12,106 nt of DNA, from NCBI GenBank assembly GCA_910578145.1, contig CAJTPJ010000022.1, positions 1-12,106 of the forward strand, in the 5' to 3' direction. Both the position numbers and the translations under genes were made by a program. Below the pieces are notes generated by a model. It did no database searches and was not told where the DNA came from. It saw only the letters and a program-made list of their open reading frames with translations. The number at the start of each line of letters is the position of its first letter. The first letter of the stretch is position 1. The stretch is from an uncultured Christensenella sp. Its GTDB lineage: Bacteria; Bacillota; Clostridia; Christensenellales; Borkfalkiaceae. Positions 5,078-12,073 of the stretch are shown in pieces.

Positions 5078-6880
5078 ATGAAAAAACTGACTTCGGAAAC
5101 TTTAAGAAACTTATATTTAAAATTTTTCGAGAGCAAGGGGCACAAAATTATCCCCTCGGCTTCTCTCATACCCGAAAACGACCCTACGGTGCTTTTCACA
5201 ACTGCGGGAATGCACCCGCTCGTGCCCTATCTTTTGGGTGAAAAACACCCTGCGGGCAATCGGCTTTGCGACGTGCAAAAGTGTGTGCGCACGGGCGATA
5301 TCGACGAGGTTGGCGACAGCTCGCACTGCACTTTTTTCGAGATGTTGGGCAACTGGTCGCTTGGCGATTATTTCAAGGAATCAATGATTCCCTGGTCCTT
5401 TGAATTTCTTACTTCGCCCGAATATCTTGGCATACCCGTTAAAGATATCGCGGTAACCTGTTTTGCGGGCGACGCCGACTGCCCCAAGGACGAGGAGAGC
5501 GCGGAGCTTTGGAAAAAATGCGGTATTCTGCCTGAAAACATATACTATTTGCCTAAAAGCGGCAACTGGTGGGGCCCTGCCGGCATTACGGGACCTTGCG
5601 GACCGGATACCGAAATGCATATAATCCGCGACCACGCGGCGGCGGACAAGCTGGACGAGTATTCCTTTGACGACGCGCCCAAAGGCACGTTCCTTGAAAT
5701 TTGGAACGACGTGTTTATGCAGTACAACAAAAACGCGGACGGCAAGTACGAGCCTTTGAAACAGCGCAACGTTGACACCGGTATGGGGCTTGAACGCACG
5801 CTTTGCATTTTAAACGGCAAAGCCAGCGTTTACGAAACGGATATATTTGAAAAGGCTATTTGCGAAATTGAAAAGCTGACGGGCAGAAAGTACGGCGAGG
5901 GCGGCGAGGTTACGCGCGCTTTCCGCGTGGTGTTAGACCACGTAAGAACGGCTACTTTTATGCTTGGCGACACAAAGGGTATAGTGCCTTCCAACACCGA
6001 CCAAGGTTATATTTTGCGCAGAATTATCCGCCGTGCGGTGCGTTTCGGCAGAAATATAGGCTTGCCGCAGGGCTCGCTTAACGCCGTTTCCAAAACGATT
6101 ATAGAAAAATACGCTCAGGTTTACCCAGAGCTCGTAAAAAACTCGGCGCGCATTGCCGAGGAGCTGGACAAGGAGGAAACCAAGTTTTCCAAAACCCTGC
6201 AACAGGGCATACGCGAGTTTGAAAAAGTAGCTTCCGCACTTTCCGCGGGTGGCGAAATAGACGGCGTAACCGCTTTCCATTTGTACGATACTTACGGTTT
6301 CCCTGTAGAAATTACGGGCGAAATGGCGCGCGAAAAGGGTCTTACCGTGGACGTTAAGGGCTATGAAGCGGCGTACGCGGAGCATCAGGCTAAGTCGCGC
6401 GCGGGCAGCGAGCAGAAGTTTGCCTGCGGGCTTGCAGACCACAAGGAAGAAACCACCAACTTGCACACCGCAACGCACCTTTTGCACGCGGCGTTAAAAA
6501 AGGTTTGTTCGCCCGATATCGAGCAGAAGGGCAGCAATATTACCGAAGAAAGACTGCGTTTCGACTTTAACTTTTCGCGCAAGCTCACCCCCGAAGAGGT
6601 GGCTGAGGTTGAAAAACTTGTAAACGAGCAAATTGCGCTGGACGTTCCCGTGGTAATGACTGAAATGACGCTTGACGAGGCGAAAAACGGCGGCTTTACG
6701 GGGCTTTTTGAAAGTAAGTACGGCGAACGGGTTAAAACCTATTCCATAGGCGACTTTTCCAAAGAAATTTGCGGCGGACCGCACGCCGAACGTACGGGTT
6801 TGCTGGGCACGTTTAAAATTGCCAAACAGGAAAACGTTTCCGCGGGCGTAAAACGCATAAAAGCAATACTCGTTAAATAA
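5078..6880 (+). CDS. alaS: Compact alanyl-tRNA synthetase with editing site
   Basis: A class II synthetase charging tRNA-Ala. At 600 aa it is far shorter than the usual 870 or so. The catalytic core is complete: PTVLFTTAGMHPLVPYLL (36-53), FFEMLGNWSLGDYFK (86-100), GPCGPDTEM (172-180), MGLERT (236-241) and the tRNA-recognition helices with ILRRIIRRAVRFGR (312-325). The YDTYGFPVEIT segment (403-413) is also present. The editing zinc site that clears Ser and Gly is present as HTATH (463-467) and CGGPH (565-569). Missing are the beta-barrel insert carrying the FYAESGGQ-type motif, since residue 445 runs nearly straight into the editing domain, and the whole C-terminal C-Ala domain: the protein stops at the GVKRIKAI segment. 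The open frame and clean stop argue against recent truncation. Similar compact forms are known to me from candidate phyla and some Clostridia. AAGAGG (5067-5072) precedes the ATG. Confidence 0.95.
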   Translation: MKKLTSETLRNLYLKFFESKGHKIIPSASLIPENDPTVLFTTAGMHPLVPYLLGEKHPAGNRLCDVQKCVRTGDIDEVGDSSHCTFFEMLGNWSLGDYFKESMIPWSFEFLTSPEYLGIPVKDIAVTCFAGDADCPKDEESAELWKKCGILPENIYYLPKSGNWWGPAGITGPCGPDTEMHIIRDHAAADKLDEYSFDDAPKGTFLEIWNDVFMQYNKNADGKYEPLKQRNVDTGMGLERTLCILNGKASVYETDIFEKAICEIEKLTGRKYGEGGEVTRAFRVVLDHVRTATFMLGDTKGIVPSNTDQGYILRRIIRRAVRFGRNIGLPQGSLNAVSKTIIEKYAQVYPELVKNSARIAEELDKEETKFSKTLQQGIREFEKVASALSAGGEIDGVTAFHLYDTYGFPVEITGEMAREKGLTVDVKGYEAAYAEHQAKSRAGSEQKFACGLADHKEETTNLHTATHLLHAALKKVCSPDIEQKGSNITEERLRFDFNFSRKLTPEEVAEVEKLVNEQIALDVPVVMTEMTLDEAKNGGFTGLFESKYGERVKTYSIGDFSKEICGGPHAERTGLLGTFKIAKQENVSAGVKRIKAILVK

Positions 6881-6996
6881 AAACGGGTATAAGCGGCGCT
6901 TTACTGTGTTAAATTGCGTAAAAATCCCGCAAAAAACGACAAAATAAAAATAATTCGATTTTTATAAAAAACTTTGTAATCGCAACACAAAACAGC
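6881..6996. other. Intergenic DNA between alaS and the rplM promoter
   Basis: An AT-rich gap with no supported gene. I find no convincing hairpin-plus-T-run terminator after alaS; CGGG (6885-6888) and CCCG further on could pair only over a long, weak structure. Some transcription from alaS might therefore run into rplM. Confidence 0.5.
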
Positions 6997-7025
6997 TTGA
7001 CAGAAATTTTATAAAATAATAAAAT
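6997..7025 (+). promoter_or_regulatory. Promoter of rplM-rpsI
   Basis: Consensus TTGACA (6997-7002), a 17-base spacer and TAAAAT (7020-7025) give a strong sigma-70-type promoter in A/T-rich DNA. Transcription should begin near 7032, making a leader of about 59 bases before the rplM ATG. Confidence 0.85.
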
Positions 7026-7053
7026 AAGTTTACTATCTTAGAAAGACGTGTAA

Positions 7054-7070
7054 CAACTTGGAAAAAGTTG
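7054..7070 (+). promoter_or_regulatory. Hairpin in the rplM leader
   Basis: CAACTT (7054-7059) pairs with AAGTTG (7065-7070) around a GGAAA loop, shortly before the ribosome binding site AAGGAG (7079-7084). An L13 leader RNA involved in ribosomal-protein feedback has been described in Bacillota; this element is in the right place, but I cannot confirm that it matches that family. Confidence 0.4.
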
Positions 7071-7090
7071 CATTTTATAAGGAGCAGATA

Positions 7091-7522
7091 ATGAAAACCT
7101 ATATGGCTAAGGCGGAGACAGTTGAAAGAAAGTGGTACGTCGTTGATGCAACCGACGTTCCCCTCGGCAGACTTGCGTCCAAAGTAGCGGCTATACTCCG
7201 CGGCAAGAATAAGCCTATTTTTACGCCCAACGTAGATACGGGCGATTTCGTAATAGTTCTCAACAGCGACAAAGTTGCGCTTACGGGCAAGAAACTCGAC
7301 GATAAATTTTACAGATACCACACGGGCTATATCGGCGGGCTTAAAGAAATTTCCTACAAAAAGATGCTTGCCGAAAAAAGCGACCTTGCAGTTTACGAAG
7401 CTGTTAAAGGTATGTTGCCCAAAAATTCTCTCGGCAGAGATATGATTAAAAAGCTCAGAGTTTATAAGGGCGGTGAACACAACCACGCGGCACAAAAGCC
7501 CGAAGAGCTTAAGTTATTTTAA
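7091..7522 (+). CDS. rplM: 50S ribosomal protein L13
   Basis: L13 is an early-assembling 23S rRNA-binding protein of the large subunit. The 143-aa protein has the family hallmarks KWYVVDATDVPLGRLASKVA (15-34), the KPIFTPNVDTGDFVIVLN segment, YHTGYIGGL and the C-terminal GMLPKNSLGRDMIKKLRVY with GGEHNHAAQKP. The length is typical. The start chosen is ATG 7091, six bases after AAGGAG (7079-7084). A TTG further upstream (7058) would add eleven residues, lies inside the leader hairpin and lacks a ribosome binding site. It is the first gene of the classic L13-S9 pair, 21 bases before rpsI. Confidence 0.97.
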   Translation: MKTYMAKAETVERKWYVVDATDVPLGRLASKVAAILRGKNKPIFTPNVDTGDFVIVLNSDKVALTGKKLDDKFYRYHTGYIGGLKEISYKKMLAEKSDLAVYEAVKGMLPKNSLGRDMIKKLRVYKGGEHNHAAQKPEELKLF

Positions 7523-7543
7523 TAGGGGAGAGTAAGTAATTTT

Positions 7544-7957
7544 ATGGCAAAGGCTAATTTAAAGAAAAAGTTGCAGTTCTGGGGCACGGGCAGAAGAAAA
7601 AAAGCTATTGCGCGCGTCCGCCTCATTCCCGCAGGTACGGGTAATATACAAATTAACGAAAGGGCTTTCGAGGATTATTTCCCCCAATCGGTTTTGCAGT
7701 ACGTTGTTAAACAGCCCCTCGCGCTTTTGGGCGTAGAAGCTAAGTACGACGTTTTGGTAAACGTTTACGGCGGCGGTTACACCGGTCAGGCTAACGCTAT
7801 CCGTCTTGGCATTGCACGCGCGTTGTTGCAGGCTGAAGAAGGTTGCCGTCCCGCATTGAAGAAAGAAGGCTTCCTTACCCGCGACCCTCGCGTAAAGGAA
7901 AGAAAGAAGTACGGCTTGAAAAAGGCTCGCCGCGCTCCTCAGTTCTCAAAGAGATAA
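7544..7957 (+). CDS. rpsI: 30S ribosomal protein S9
   Basis: S9 binds the 3' major domain of 16S rRNA, and its C-terminal tail reaches the P-site tRNA. The 137-aa protein shows WGTGRRKKAIARVRL (13-27), the NVYGGGYTGQANAIRLGIARAL core and the invariant basic tail ending in PQFSKR. The N-terminus (MAKANLKKK) is a few residues longer than in many homologues. The likely ribosome binding site AGGGGAG (7524-7530) is 13 bases from the ATG, which is longer than usual. It is co-transcribed with rplM and followed by a strong terminator. Confidence 0.97.
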   Translation: MAKANLKKKLQFWGTGRRKKAIARVRLIPAGTGNIQINERAFEDYFPQSVLQYVVKQPLALLGVEAKYDVLVNVYGGGYTGQANAIRLGIARALLQAEEGCRPALKKEGFLTRDPRVKERKKYGLKKARRAPQFSKR

Positions 7958-7963
7958 AAATAC

Positions 7964-7996
7964 AAAGACGCATATTTTATGCGTCTTTTATTTTTG
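7964..7996 (+). terminator. Terminator of rplM-rpsI
   Basis: An 11-bp perfect stem pairs AAAGACGCATA (7964-7974) with TATGCGTCTTT (7978-7988) around a TTT loop, followed by a T-rich tail (TTTTATTTTTG). It starts six bases after the rpsI stop. Confidence 0.92.
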
Positions 7997-8298
7997 TTCG
8001 GCGTCCGTTATAAACTTGGAAATTTTATAAATTAAAGATTTATCTGAAAAAGTTGCGTTGAAAAGAAAAAAATTCGTTTTGTAATTTAATATGCAAAGGC
8101 AACAAACGGGCGGCGGTTTCAATGTTTATTTGCAAAGCGTTTTCTTGGATATGAGTTTTCGGCGCGACTATTATCAAAAATACGGCTGTAAGCGACAATT
8201 TCTACGTTTAAAATATCGTACCGACGGTTTTCGTTTTTCTACAATTAATAGGCGTCCGTTTTTTAAATTTTACAATAAAAATATTTTGCGGCAAACCC
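7997..8298. other. Gene-poor AT-rich stretch after rpsI
   Basis: About 300 bases with no gene I can support. An open frame at 8091-8321 on the plus strand would give 76 aa, but it has no ribosome binding site, is odd in composition (rich in Arg, Phe and Tyr) and runs into the promoter at 8299-8327. A ten-base sequence, GGCGTCCGTT, occurs at 8000-8009 and again at 8251-8260, which may be chance. No tRNA or strong hairpin is seen. Confidence 0.5.
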
Positions 8299-8327
8299 TT
8301 GATTTTCACGCTTGCATATGATAATAT
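8299..8327 (+). promoter_or_regulatory. Probable promoter of the 132-aa lipoprotein gene
   Basis: TTGATT (8299-8304), a 17-base spacer and TAATAT (8322-8327) are the best -35/-10 pair. The overlapping GATAAT (8320-8325), with a 15-base spacer, is an alternative -10. The ATG is about 47 bases further on. Confidence 0.55.
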
Positions 8328-8374
8328 ACACTTGTCTAAATAAATACGACGAAAATTTTTAAGGAGAATTCGAT

Positions 8375-8773
8375 ATGAAAAAGTTTATTACCGTTTTAAG
8401 CTGTGCTTTGTTAGTGGTGTTGCTTGCGCTTACTATGGCGGGTTGCGACGCTTCCGGCGGAATTAAAAGGGCGTACGAAAAAGCAGGTTACACCGTGGAA
8501 GTTACAAGTTCCAAGGGTAACGAATGGCTTGAAAGCAATCTTACCGAAGAGCAGAAAAAGGATTTGGATAAGTACGCTATAATAGTTTGCAAAAAAACTA
8601 CCGAAAGCGCGACTATAATAAAATTCCCTTCGGCTGGCGCGATAAAAGAAGTCCTGGGCGAGGACGGTTACGACAAAGCCGTAGAATCAGGACTTATAAA
8701 CGGAAATTGCTATTTGCTTTTACCGCTGGGCTTAAACATACCTAAAATTATCGATATATTCAAAAACGCGTAA
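8375..8773 (+). CDS. Putative small lipoprotein, unknown function
   Basis: A 132-aa secreted protein I do not recognise. Residues 1-24 form a signal peptide: KK at the start, the hydrophobic run FITVLSCALLVVLLALTMAG, then C24 as the probable lipidation site. The lipobox MAGC is acceptable, although Met at -3 replaces the usual Leu. The mature part is about 108 residues with mixed charge, two further cysteines (near residues 72 and 109), and a hydrophobic C-terminal stretch, LINGNCYLLLPLGLNIPKIIDIF. The start at ATG 8375 is fixed by AAGGAG (8361-8366) eight bases upstream. It has its own promoter and terminator, so it is probably monocistronic. It may sit on the outer face of the membrane; the function is unknown. 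Confidence 0.85.
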   Translation: MKKFITVLSCALLVVLLALTMAGCDASGGIKRAYEKAGYTVEVTSSKGNEWLESNLTEEQKKDLDKYAIIVCKKTTESATIIKFPSAGAIKEVLGEDGYDKAVESGLINGNCYLLLPLGLNIPKIIDIFKNA

Positions 8774-8783
8774 AATACAAACC

Positions 8784-8813
8784 AATCCCCGCAACCGCGG
8801 GGATTTTTCTTTT
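8784..8813. terminator. Terminator between convergent small genes
   Basis: AATCCCCGC (8784-8792) pairs with GCGGGGATT (8797-8805) around a four-base loop, followed by TTTTTCTTTT on the plus strand. The minus-strand tail is weaker (GGTTTGTATTTT), so it may also help end the convergent gene whose stop is at 8812. Confidence 0.9.
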
Positions 8814-9051
8814 AGCGGCGGTTATTTTTTATTCTGTTTGCAGCCTGTTCGTGGCGGGATAAAACCTTAAACATAACGTTGTGTTCAAGGTCGGTTTGTT
8901 TTTGCGCTTCGGCGGGTTGTGCCTGTTGCACGGGCGGCGCCTGGGTTGCGGCTGAGGGTTGCCCGTCCGTTTGCCCCGTTGCGGCGGCGTTATTTTTCGG
9001 CGTAAGCGTTTCAAGCGCTTTAAGTAAATTCAAAAGCCCGAATTTTTCCAA
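8812..9051 (-). CDS. Small TTG-start protein with A/P/Q-rich linker
   Basis: A 79-aa protein on the minus strand that I do not recognise with confidence. The start is TTG (complement of 9049-9051), supported by a strong AAGGAG (complement of 9059-9064) at seven bases, which is good evidence that this is a real gene. It reads as three parts. The first is a short N-terminal hydrophobic helix, MEKFGLLNLLKALETL (1-16). The second is a low-complexity Ala/Pro/Gln linker (about 20-52). The third is a helical, basic C-terminus, EHNVMFKVLSRHEQAANRIK (56-75), followed by NNRR. There is no signal peptide and no cysteine. This could be an adaptor joining two short binding segments (inference). It converges on the 132-aa lipoprotein gene and diverges from the 740-aa gene. 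I could not assign a clear promoter. Confidence 0.7.
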   Translation of the reverse strand: MEKFGLLNLLKALETLTPKNNAAATGQTDGQPSAATQAPPVQQAQPAEAQKQTDLEHNVMFKVLSRHEQAANRIKNNRR

Positions 9052-9099
9052 TTTGTTGCTCCTTATTTTGCATTTTTTTTAAAATCAACCCGTTTTTTA

Positions 9100-9128
9100 T
9101 TGCTTAAAAACTGAGTTTGGTATATAAT
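9100..9128 (+). promoter_or_regulatory. Promoter of the 740-aa membrane protein gene
   Basis: TTGCTT (9100-9105), a 17-base spacer and a perfect TATAAT (9123-9128) form a sigma-70-type promoter. Transcription should start near 9135, giving a leader of about 55 bases. Confidence 0.75.
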
Positions 9129-9190
9129 TATCAGTGACTAAAATCAGCGTCTTATAAAATTAAGGCGTTTTTACCTTTCGGAGTTTATAT

Positions 9191-11413
9191 ATGAGTAAGC
9201 GTTTTACTAAAATTATATGCGTTAGCGTTTCCGTAATTGCCGCGCTCGGCGTGGGATTTGGCGCGGGTTGTGCGGTTAATTCCCCTCTTGACGGCAATTA
9301 TAGCGACGGCGAGGTAGTTTCAAACGGCGGTTTTGCCGTACAAAAGGGCGATTACCTCTATTTTATAAACGGCGTGGAAGCTAATACCGCCAACAACGAA
9401 AAGGGCGCGCCCGTAAAAGGCGCGGTTTACCGCATAAAAAATTCCGACCTTGCGGAGCGTAACTATTCTTCGGTGCAAAAGGTCGTAAACCAAATTGCAT
9501 ACACCACCGACTACGAAGCGGGTATTTTTATTTACGGCGACTATATCTATTACGGCACGCCGTCAACCGCGCGTAACTCCGAGGGCGTTGTACAAAACAC
9601 GCTTCTCGATATGAAAAGCACCAAACTCAACGGCACCGACACCAAAACTATCGTGCAGTTCCCTTCAACTTCTTACGAATACAGGTTTGTGGAAGCGGGC
9701 GCGGGCGACGATAAAGCCGTATATTTAATGTACGTTGCCACCGAGGAAAAACTTTACGAAGAGGAAACGGGCGTAACCAACCTTCATTCGTACAATCTCA
9801 AAACGGGTACAGACACTCTGCTTGCATATAACGTTGAATCGGTAGTCTTCGACGAAGAGGATAAAACCAACGCAAGCGTTTATTATACGATGAAAGTCCA
9901 CAACTATTCCACTTCGTCGGATTTCGGTTACAACCAGGTATATACCGTAACCGCAGACGAAACCGAGGACGAGTTTAAGGATAAACTTTCTTCCGAAGTT
10001 ATAGGCGGCTGGGACGACGAAAAGGACAGATATATCAACTGCGGCACGCTCGTTATGGACGGCGTGGGGCAGAAAGACGTTAACGGCTCTTCCAAAACGC
10101 CTTTCAATTATCTTCCCGAAGATATTACGGCGGTAAACGAGCTTAGCTACACTTATAAACTTACAAGCTATCTTAACGATACGCTTTTGTATACCAGAAA
10201 AACTTCAAACAACAGCGACGAATATCTGTTTGCGCATAAGGACAACGATACGGCTAATCCCATCGACGCAAACCTTTCCGCCGATAAGAGAATTCTTTCC
10301 GACGGTTCTAAAGCGGGCGATTATAAATTTATATTTAACGAAGACGGTTCGCTTTACGCGGCGATAATTGCGGAAAGCGCGGGCGGCATTTCCATAAACA
10401 AGGCGGAAAATAATAAACTTCAACCCGCCGACAAACTTGGAATAAACGAAAAATATTTCAAAATAGTAAAAGAGGGCACGGCTACCCTTATTTCGCTTGA
10501 CGGAAATTGGCTTTATTATTCGGTTACGGGCGGCAACGGGCTTACCATTAACCGCATTGATTACAGCGGAACGGTTTCCGATTACGAGCCTTTGAATGCA
10601 GGCGAAACTAAGTATACTTCTGTTAGAATTCTTGATTTGGACGCGGACAGTAATTGGTTTAAACCCGAATTTATAGACGGATATTTGTTGTTTGCAAGCG
10701 AAACTACCAATATGACGGCGTTTAACTACGTTATGGTTTTTGATATGCACGGCAAGGACGGGCTTTTGACCAACGACGAAATACGCGACCTCAACGAAAA
10801 GTACGAGGGTATTGGCAAAACGATTACCGACGTTTACGGCGATACCGAAAAATATCCCGCAGACAAGTACGCAAACTTGCAAAACGCGTTAAACTACGCT
10901 TCTTACGGCGGCGATTACGAATATCTTAAAGACCTTGCGAAAGCGGCTAACGACAAAGTGGAAGAGGACGGCGACCCCGTTTATTCCGAGCAGACCTTTG
11001 CCGAATACGACGCGTTTCTTGCGCCTGCCGAGGGCAGCGTTTGGGCTGAATATACCGACTATAAAACGGTAAACGGTAAAAAAGTGTACGCTAATATGCG
11101 CGATTACTACTACTGCCTGCTTGGCGAAATGAGTGAAGCCGATGAAACGGCTTATCAGGACGGGTTAAAGTCCAGCTATCTTACGGCTTGGCCCGAAGAT
11201 GAAAAGGTAAGCTGGTACGCAGGGCTTTCCACCGGCGCAAAGGCTGGGTTTATAGTAGGTATGTGCGCTATCGGCTTGCTGGTTGCGGGCGGCGTTGCGG
11301 TGCTTACTATTTATCTCGTTCGCCGTAACAAGAAAAAGATGCCCGAAATGCGCAAAAAGAGAGTAAAAGTTGATACCACGGACGACAAGGATATCGACGT
11401 TTACGCAGATTAA
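9191..11413 (+). CDS. Large secreted protein, propeller-like, C-terminal membrane anchor
   Basis: A 740-aa extracytoplasmic protein of unknown function. An N-terminal signal peptide (KRFTKIICVSVSVIAALGVGFGAG, then C27) may end in a lipobox, although Gly at -3 makes lipidation doubtful. The long exported part has repeated strand signatures of the kind 'GDYLYFING' (53-61), 'GDYIYYGTP' (116-124), 'GNWLYYS' (about 438-444) and 'DGYLLFAS' (about 496), interspersed with segments such as YRIK and INRIDYSG. This is the pattern of DUF5050-like beta-propellers (family placement is inferred). Near the end a hydrophobic helix, AGFIVGMCAIGLLVAGGVAV and following (685-710), is followed by a basic stop-transfer RRNKKK and a 30-residue cytoplasmic tail. 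That gives an outside body with a single C-terminal anchor. The start ATG 9191 follows CGGAG (9179-9183). It is monocistronic, with its own terminator. Confidence 0.85.
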   Translation: MSKRFTKIICVSVSVIAALGVGFGAGCAVNSPLDGNYSDGEVVSNGGFAVQKGDYLYFINGVEANTANNEKGAPVKGAVYRIKNSDLAERNYSSVQKVVNQIAYTTDYEAGIFIYGDYIYYGTPSTARNSEGVVQNTLLDMKSTKLNGTDTKTIVQFPSTSYEYRFVEAGAGDDKAVYLMYVATEEKLYEEETGVTNLHSYNLKTGTDTLLAYNVESVVFDEEDKTNASVYYTMKVHNYSTSSDFGYNQVYTVTADETEDEFKDKLSSEVIGGWDDEKDRYINCGTLVMDGVGQKDVNGSSKTPFNYLPEDITAVNELSYTYKLTSYLNDTLLYTRKTSNNSDEYLFAHKDNDTANPIDANLSADKRILSDGSKAGDYKFIFNEDGSLYAAIIAESAGGISINKAENNKLQPADKLGINEKYFKIVKEGTATLISLDGNWLYYSVTGGNGLTINRIDYSGTVSDYEPLNAGETKYTSVRILDLDADSNWFKPEFIDGYLLFASETTNMTAFNYVMVFDMHGKDGLLTNDEIRDLNEKYEGIGKTITDVYGDTEKYPADKYANLQNALNYASYGGDYEYLKDLAKAANDKVEEDGDPVYSEQTFAEYDAFLAPAEGSVWAEYTDYKTVNGKKVYANMRDYYYCLLGEMSEADETAYQDGLKSSYLTAWPEDEKVSWYAGLSTGAKAGFIVGMCAIGLLVAGGVAVLTIYLVRRNKKKMPEMRKKRVKVDTTDDKDIDVYAD

Positions 11414-11423
11414 AATTAATATT

Positions 11424-11458
11424 AAATCCCCGTGCAAGGTTCGCGCGGGGATTTTTTT
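11424..11458 (+). terminator. Terminator of the 740-aa protein gene
   Basis: A 12-bp stem, AAATCCCCGTGC (11424-11435) with GCGCGGGGATTT (11443-11454) including one G-T pair, has a seven-base loop and a run of seven T (11452-11458). It begins ten bases after the stop codon. Confidence 0.92.
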
Positions 11459-11499
11459 AAATTTAGGCGTATTTTTTAAAAAAAAGAATAAAAAAATAG

Positions 11500-11528
11500 T
11501 TTACAAAAAAGATAAATATTAATATAAT
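11500..11528 (+). promoter_or_regulatory. Promoter of the zinc-ribbon/acidic-tail gene
   Basis: TTTACA (11500-11505), a 17-base spacer and a perfect TATAAT (11523-11528), preceded by an A-rich stretch resembling an UP element (11476-11498), form a strong sigma-70-type promoter. Transcription should start near 11535, about 35 bases before the ATG. Confidence 0.85.
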
Positions 11529-11569
11529 GTTAGCACTTGATTAAGTACGACGCGTTACGGAGAATTCGT

Positions 11570-12073
11570 ATGGTGAAATATATTAAATGTCCGAGATGTG
11601 AACTCAACTATATAGATAGCGAAAAGCAGGAATACTGCGACGTTTGCATAGCAGAATTAAAGGGAAAAAGATTACAGTTTGCCGACCTTGAAGAGGAAGA
11701 TTTTGAGGAGATTGAAGCGGAGCTTGAAAGCGAAGAGCTTTGCCCCGTTTGCGGCGTAAACCATATCCGCCCCGGCGAAAAGACTTGCGAAAGCTGTAAG
11801 CAACAGCAGGAATACGAGGAAGACGACAATGTAGACCTTGAAAACGACGAGGAATGGAAAAACTATCTTGAAGAAGACGACGAGGATTTAACCGTGGACG
11901 CCGAGCTTCAGGAAGAAATTGAAGAAGAATTTGCCGACGAGGAAGAGGACGAATACGGCGAGCCCGACGACTTTTTCGAGGGCGAGGACGTGGATTCGCT
12001 TTCCGACCTTGAGGACGACGAATTTGACGACGACGACGATGACGAAGATGACGACGACGATTTCGATTTTTAA
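11570..12073 (+). CDS. Double zinc-ribbon protein with polyacidic tail
   Basis: A 167-aa, extremely acidic protein of unknown function. The start is ATG 11570, seven bases after CGGAG (11558-11562); a TTG at 11537 would add eleven residues but lies at the transcription start. Two C4 zinc-ribbon motifs are clear: C7-x2-C10 with C23-x2-C26, and C58-x2-C61 with C73-x2-C76. They are joined by an acidic helix (about 38-57). From about residue 80 to the end the chain is dominated by Asp and Glu, finishing in long Asp runs and DFDF. No signal or membrane segment is present, so it is cytosolic. The tail recalls the acidic C-terminus of the RNA polymerase delta subunit, but the HARE-HTH domain of delta is absent, so I do not call it rpoE. 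Zinc ribbons plus a nucleic-acid-like tail suggest a partner of RNA polymerase, the ribosome or a nucleic-acid-binding protein (inference). Confidence 0.85.
   Translation: MVKYIKCPRCELNYIDSEKQEYCDVCIAELKGKRLQFADLEEEDFEEIEAELESEELCPVCGVNHIRPGEKTCESCKQQQEYEEDDNVDLENDEEWKNYLEEDDEDLTVDAELQEEIEEEFADEEEDEYGEPDDFFEGEDVDSLSDLEDDEFDDDDDDEDDDDDFDF

Noticed and set aside
5933..6487. A 184-codon open frame on the minus strand within alaS
   Set aside because: It is antisense to well-conserved alaS motifs, and its translation resembles no family; a shadow of the biased codon use.
6881..6945. A possible terminator after alaS
   Set aside because: Only long-range, weak pairings are visible and there is no T-run after a compact stem.
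8000..8260. Ten-base direct repeat GGCGTCCGTT at 8000 and 8251
   Set aside because: It is short, the flanks differ and no element lies between; chance is likely.
8091..8321. A 76-codon open frame after rpsI
   Set aside because: It has no ribosome binding site and an odd Arg/Phe/Tyr-rich composition unlike neighbouring genes, and its end overlaps the promoter of the next gene.
10205..10882. A 225-codon open frame on the minus strand
   Set aside because: It is antisense to the 740-aa protein gene, with repetitive composition and no initiation signals; a shadow frame.
11570..12073. RNA polymerase delta subunit (rpoE) as identity of the acidic protein
   Set aside because: The N-terminus holds two zinc ribbons instead of the HARE-HTH domain that defines delta.
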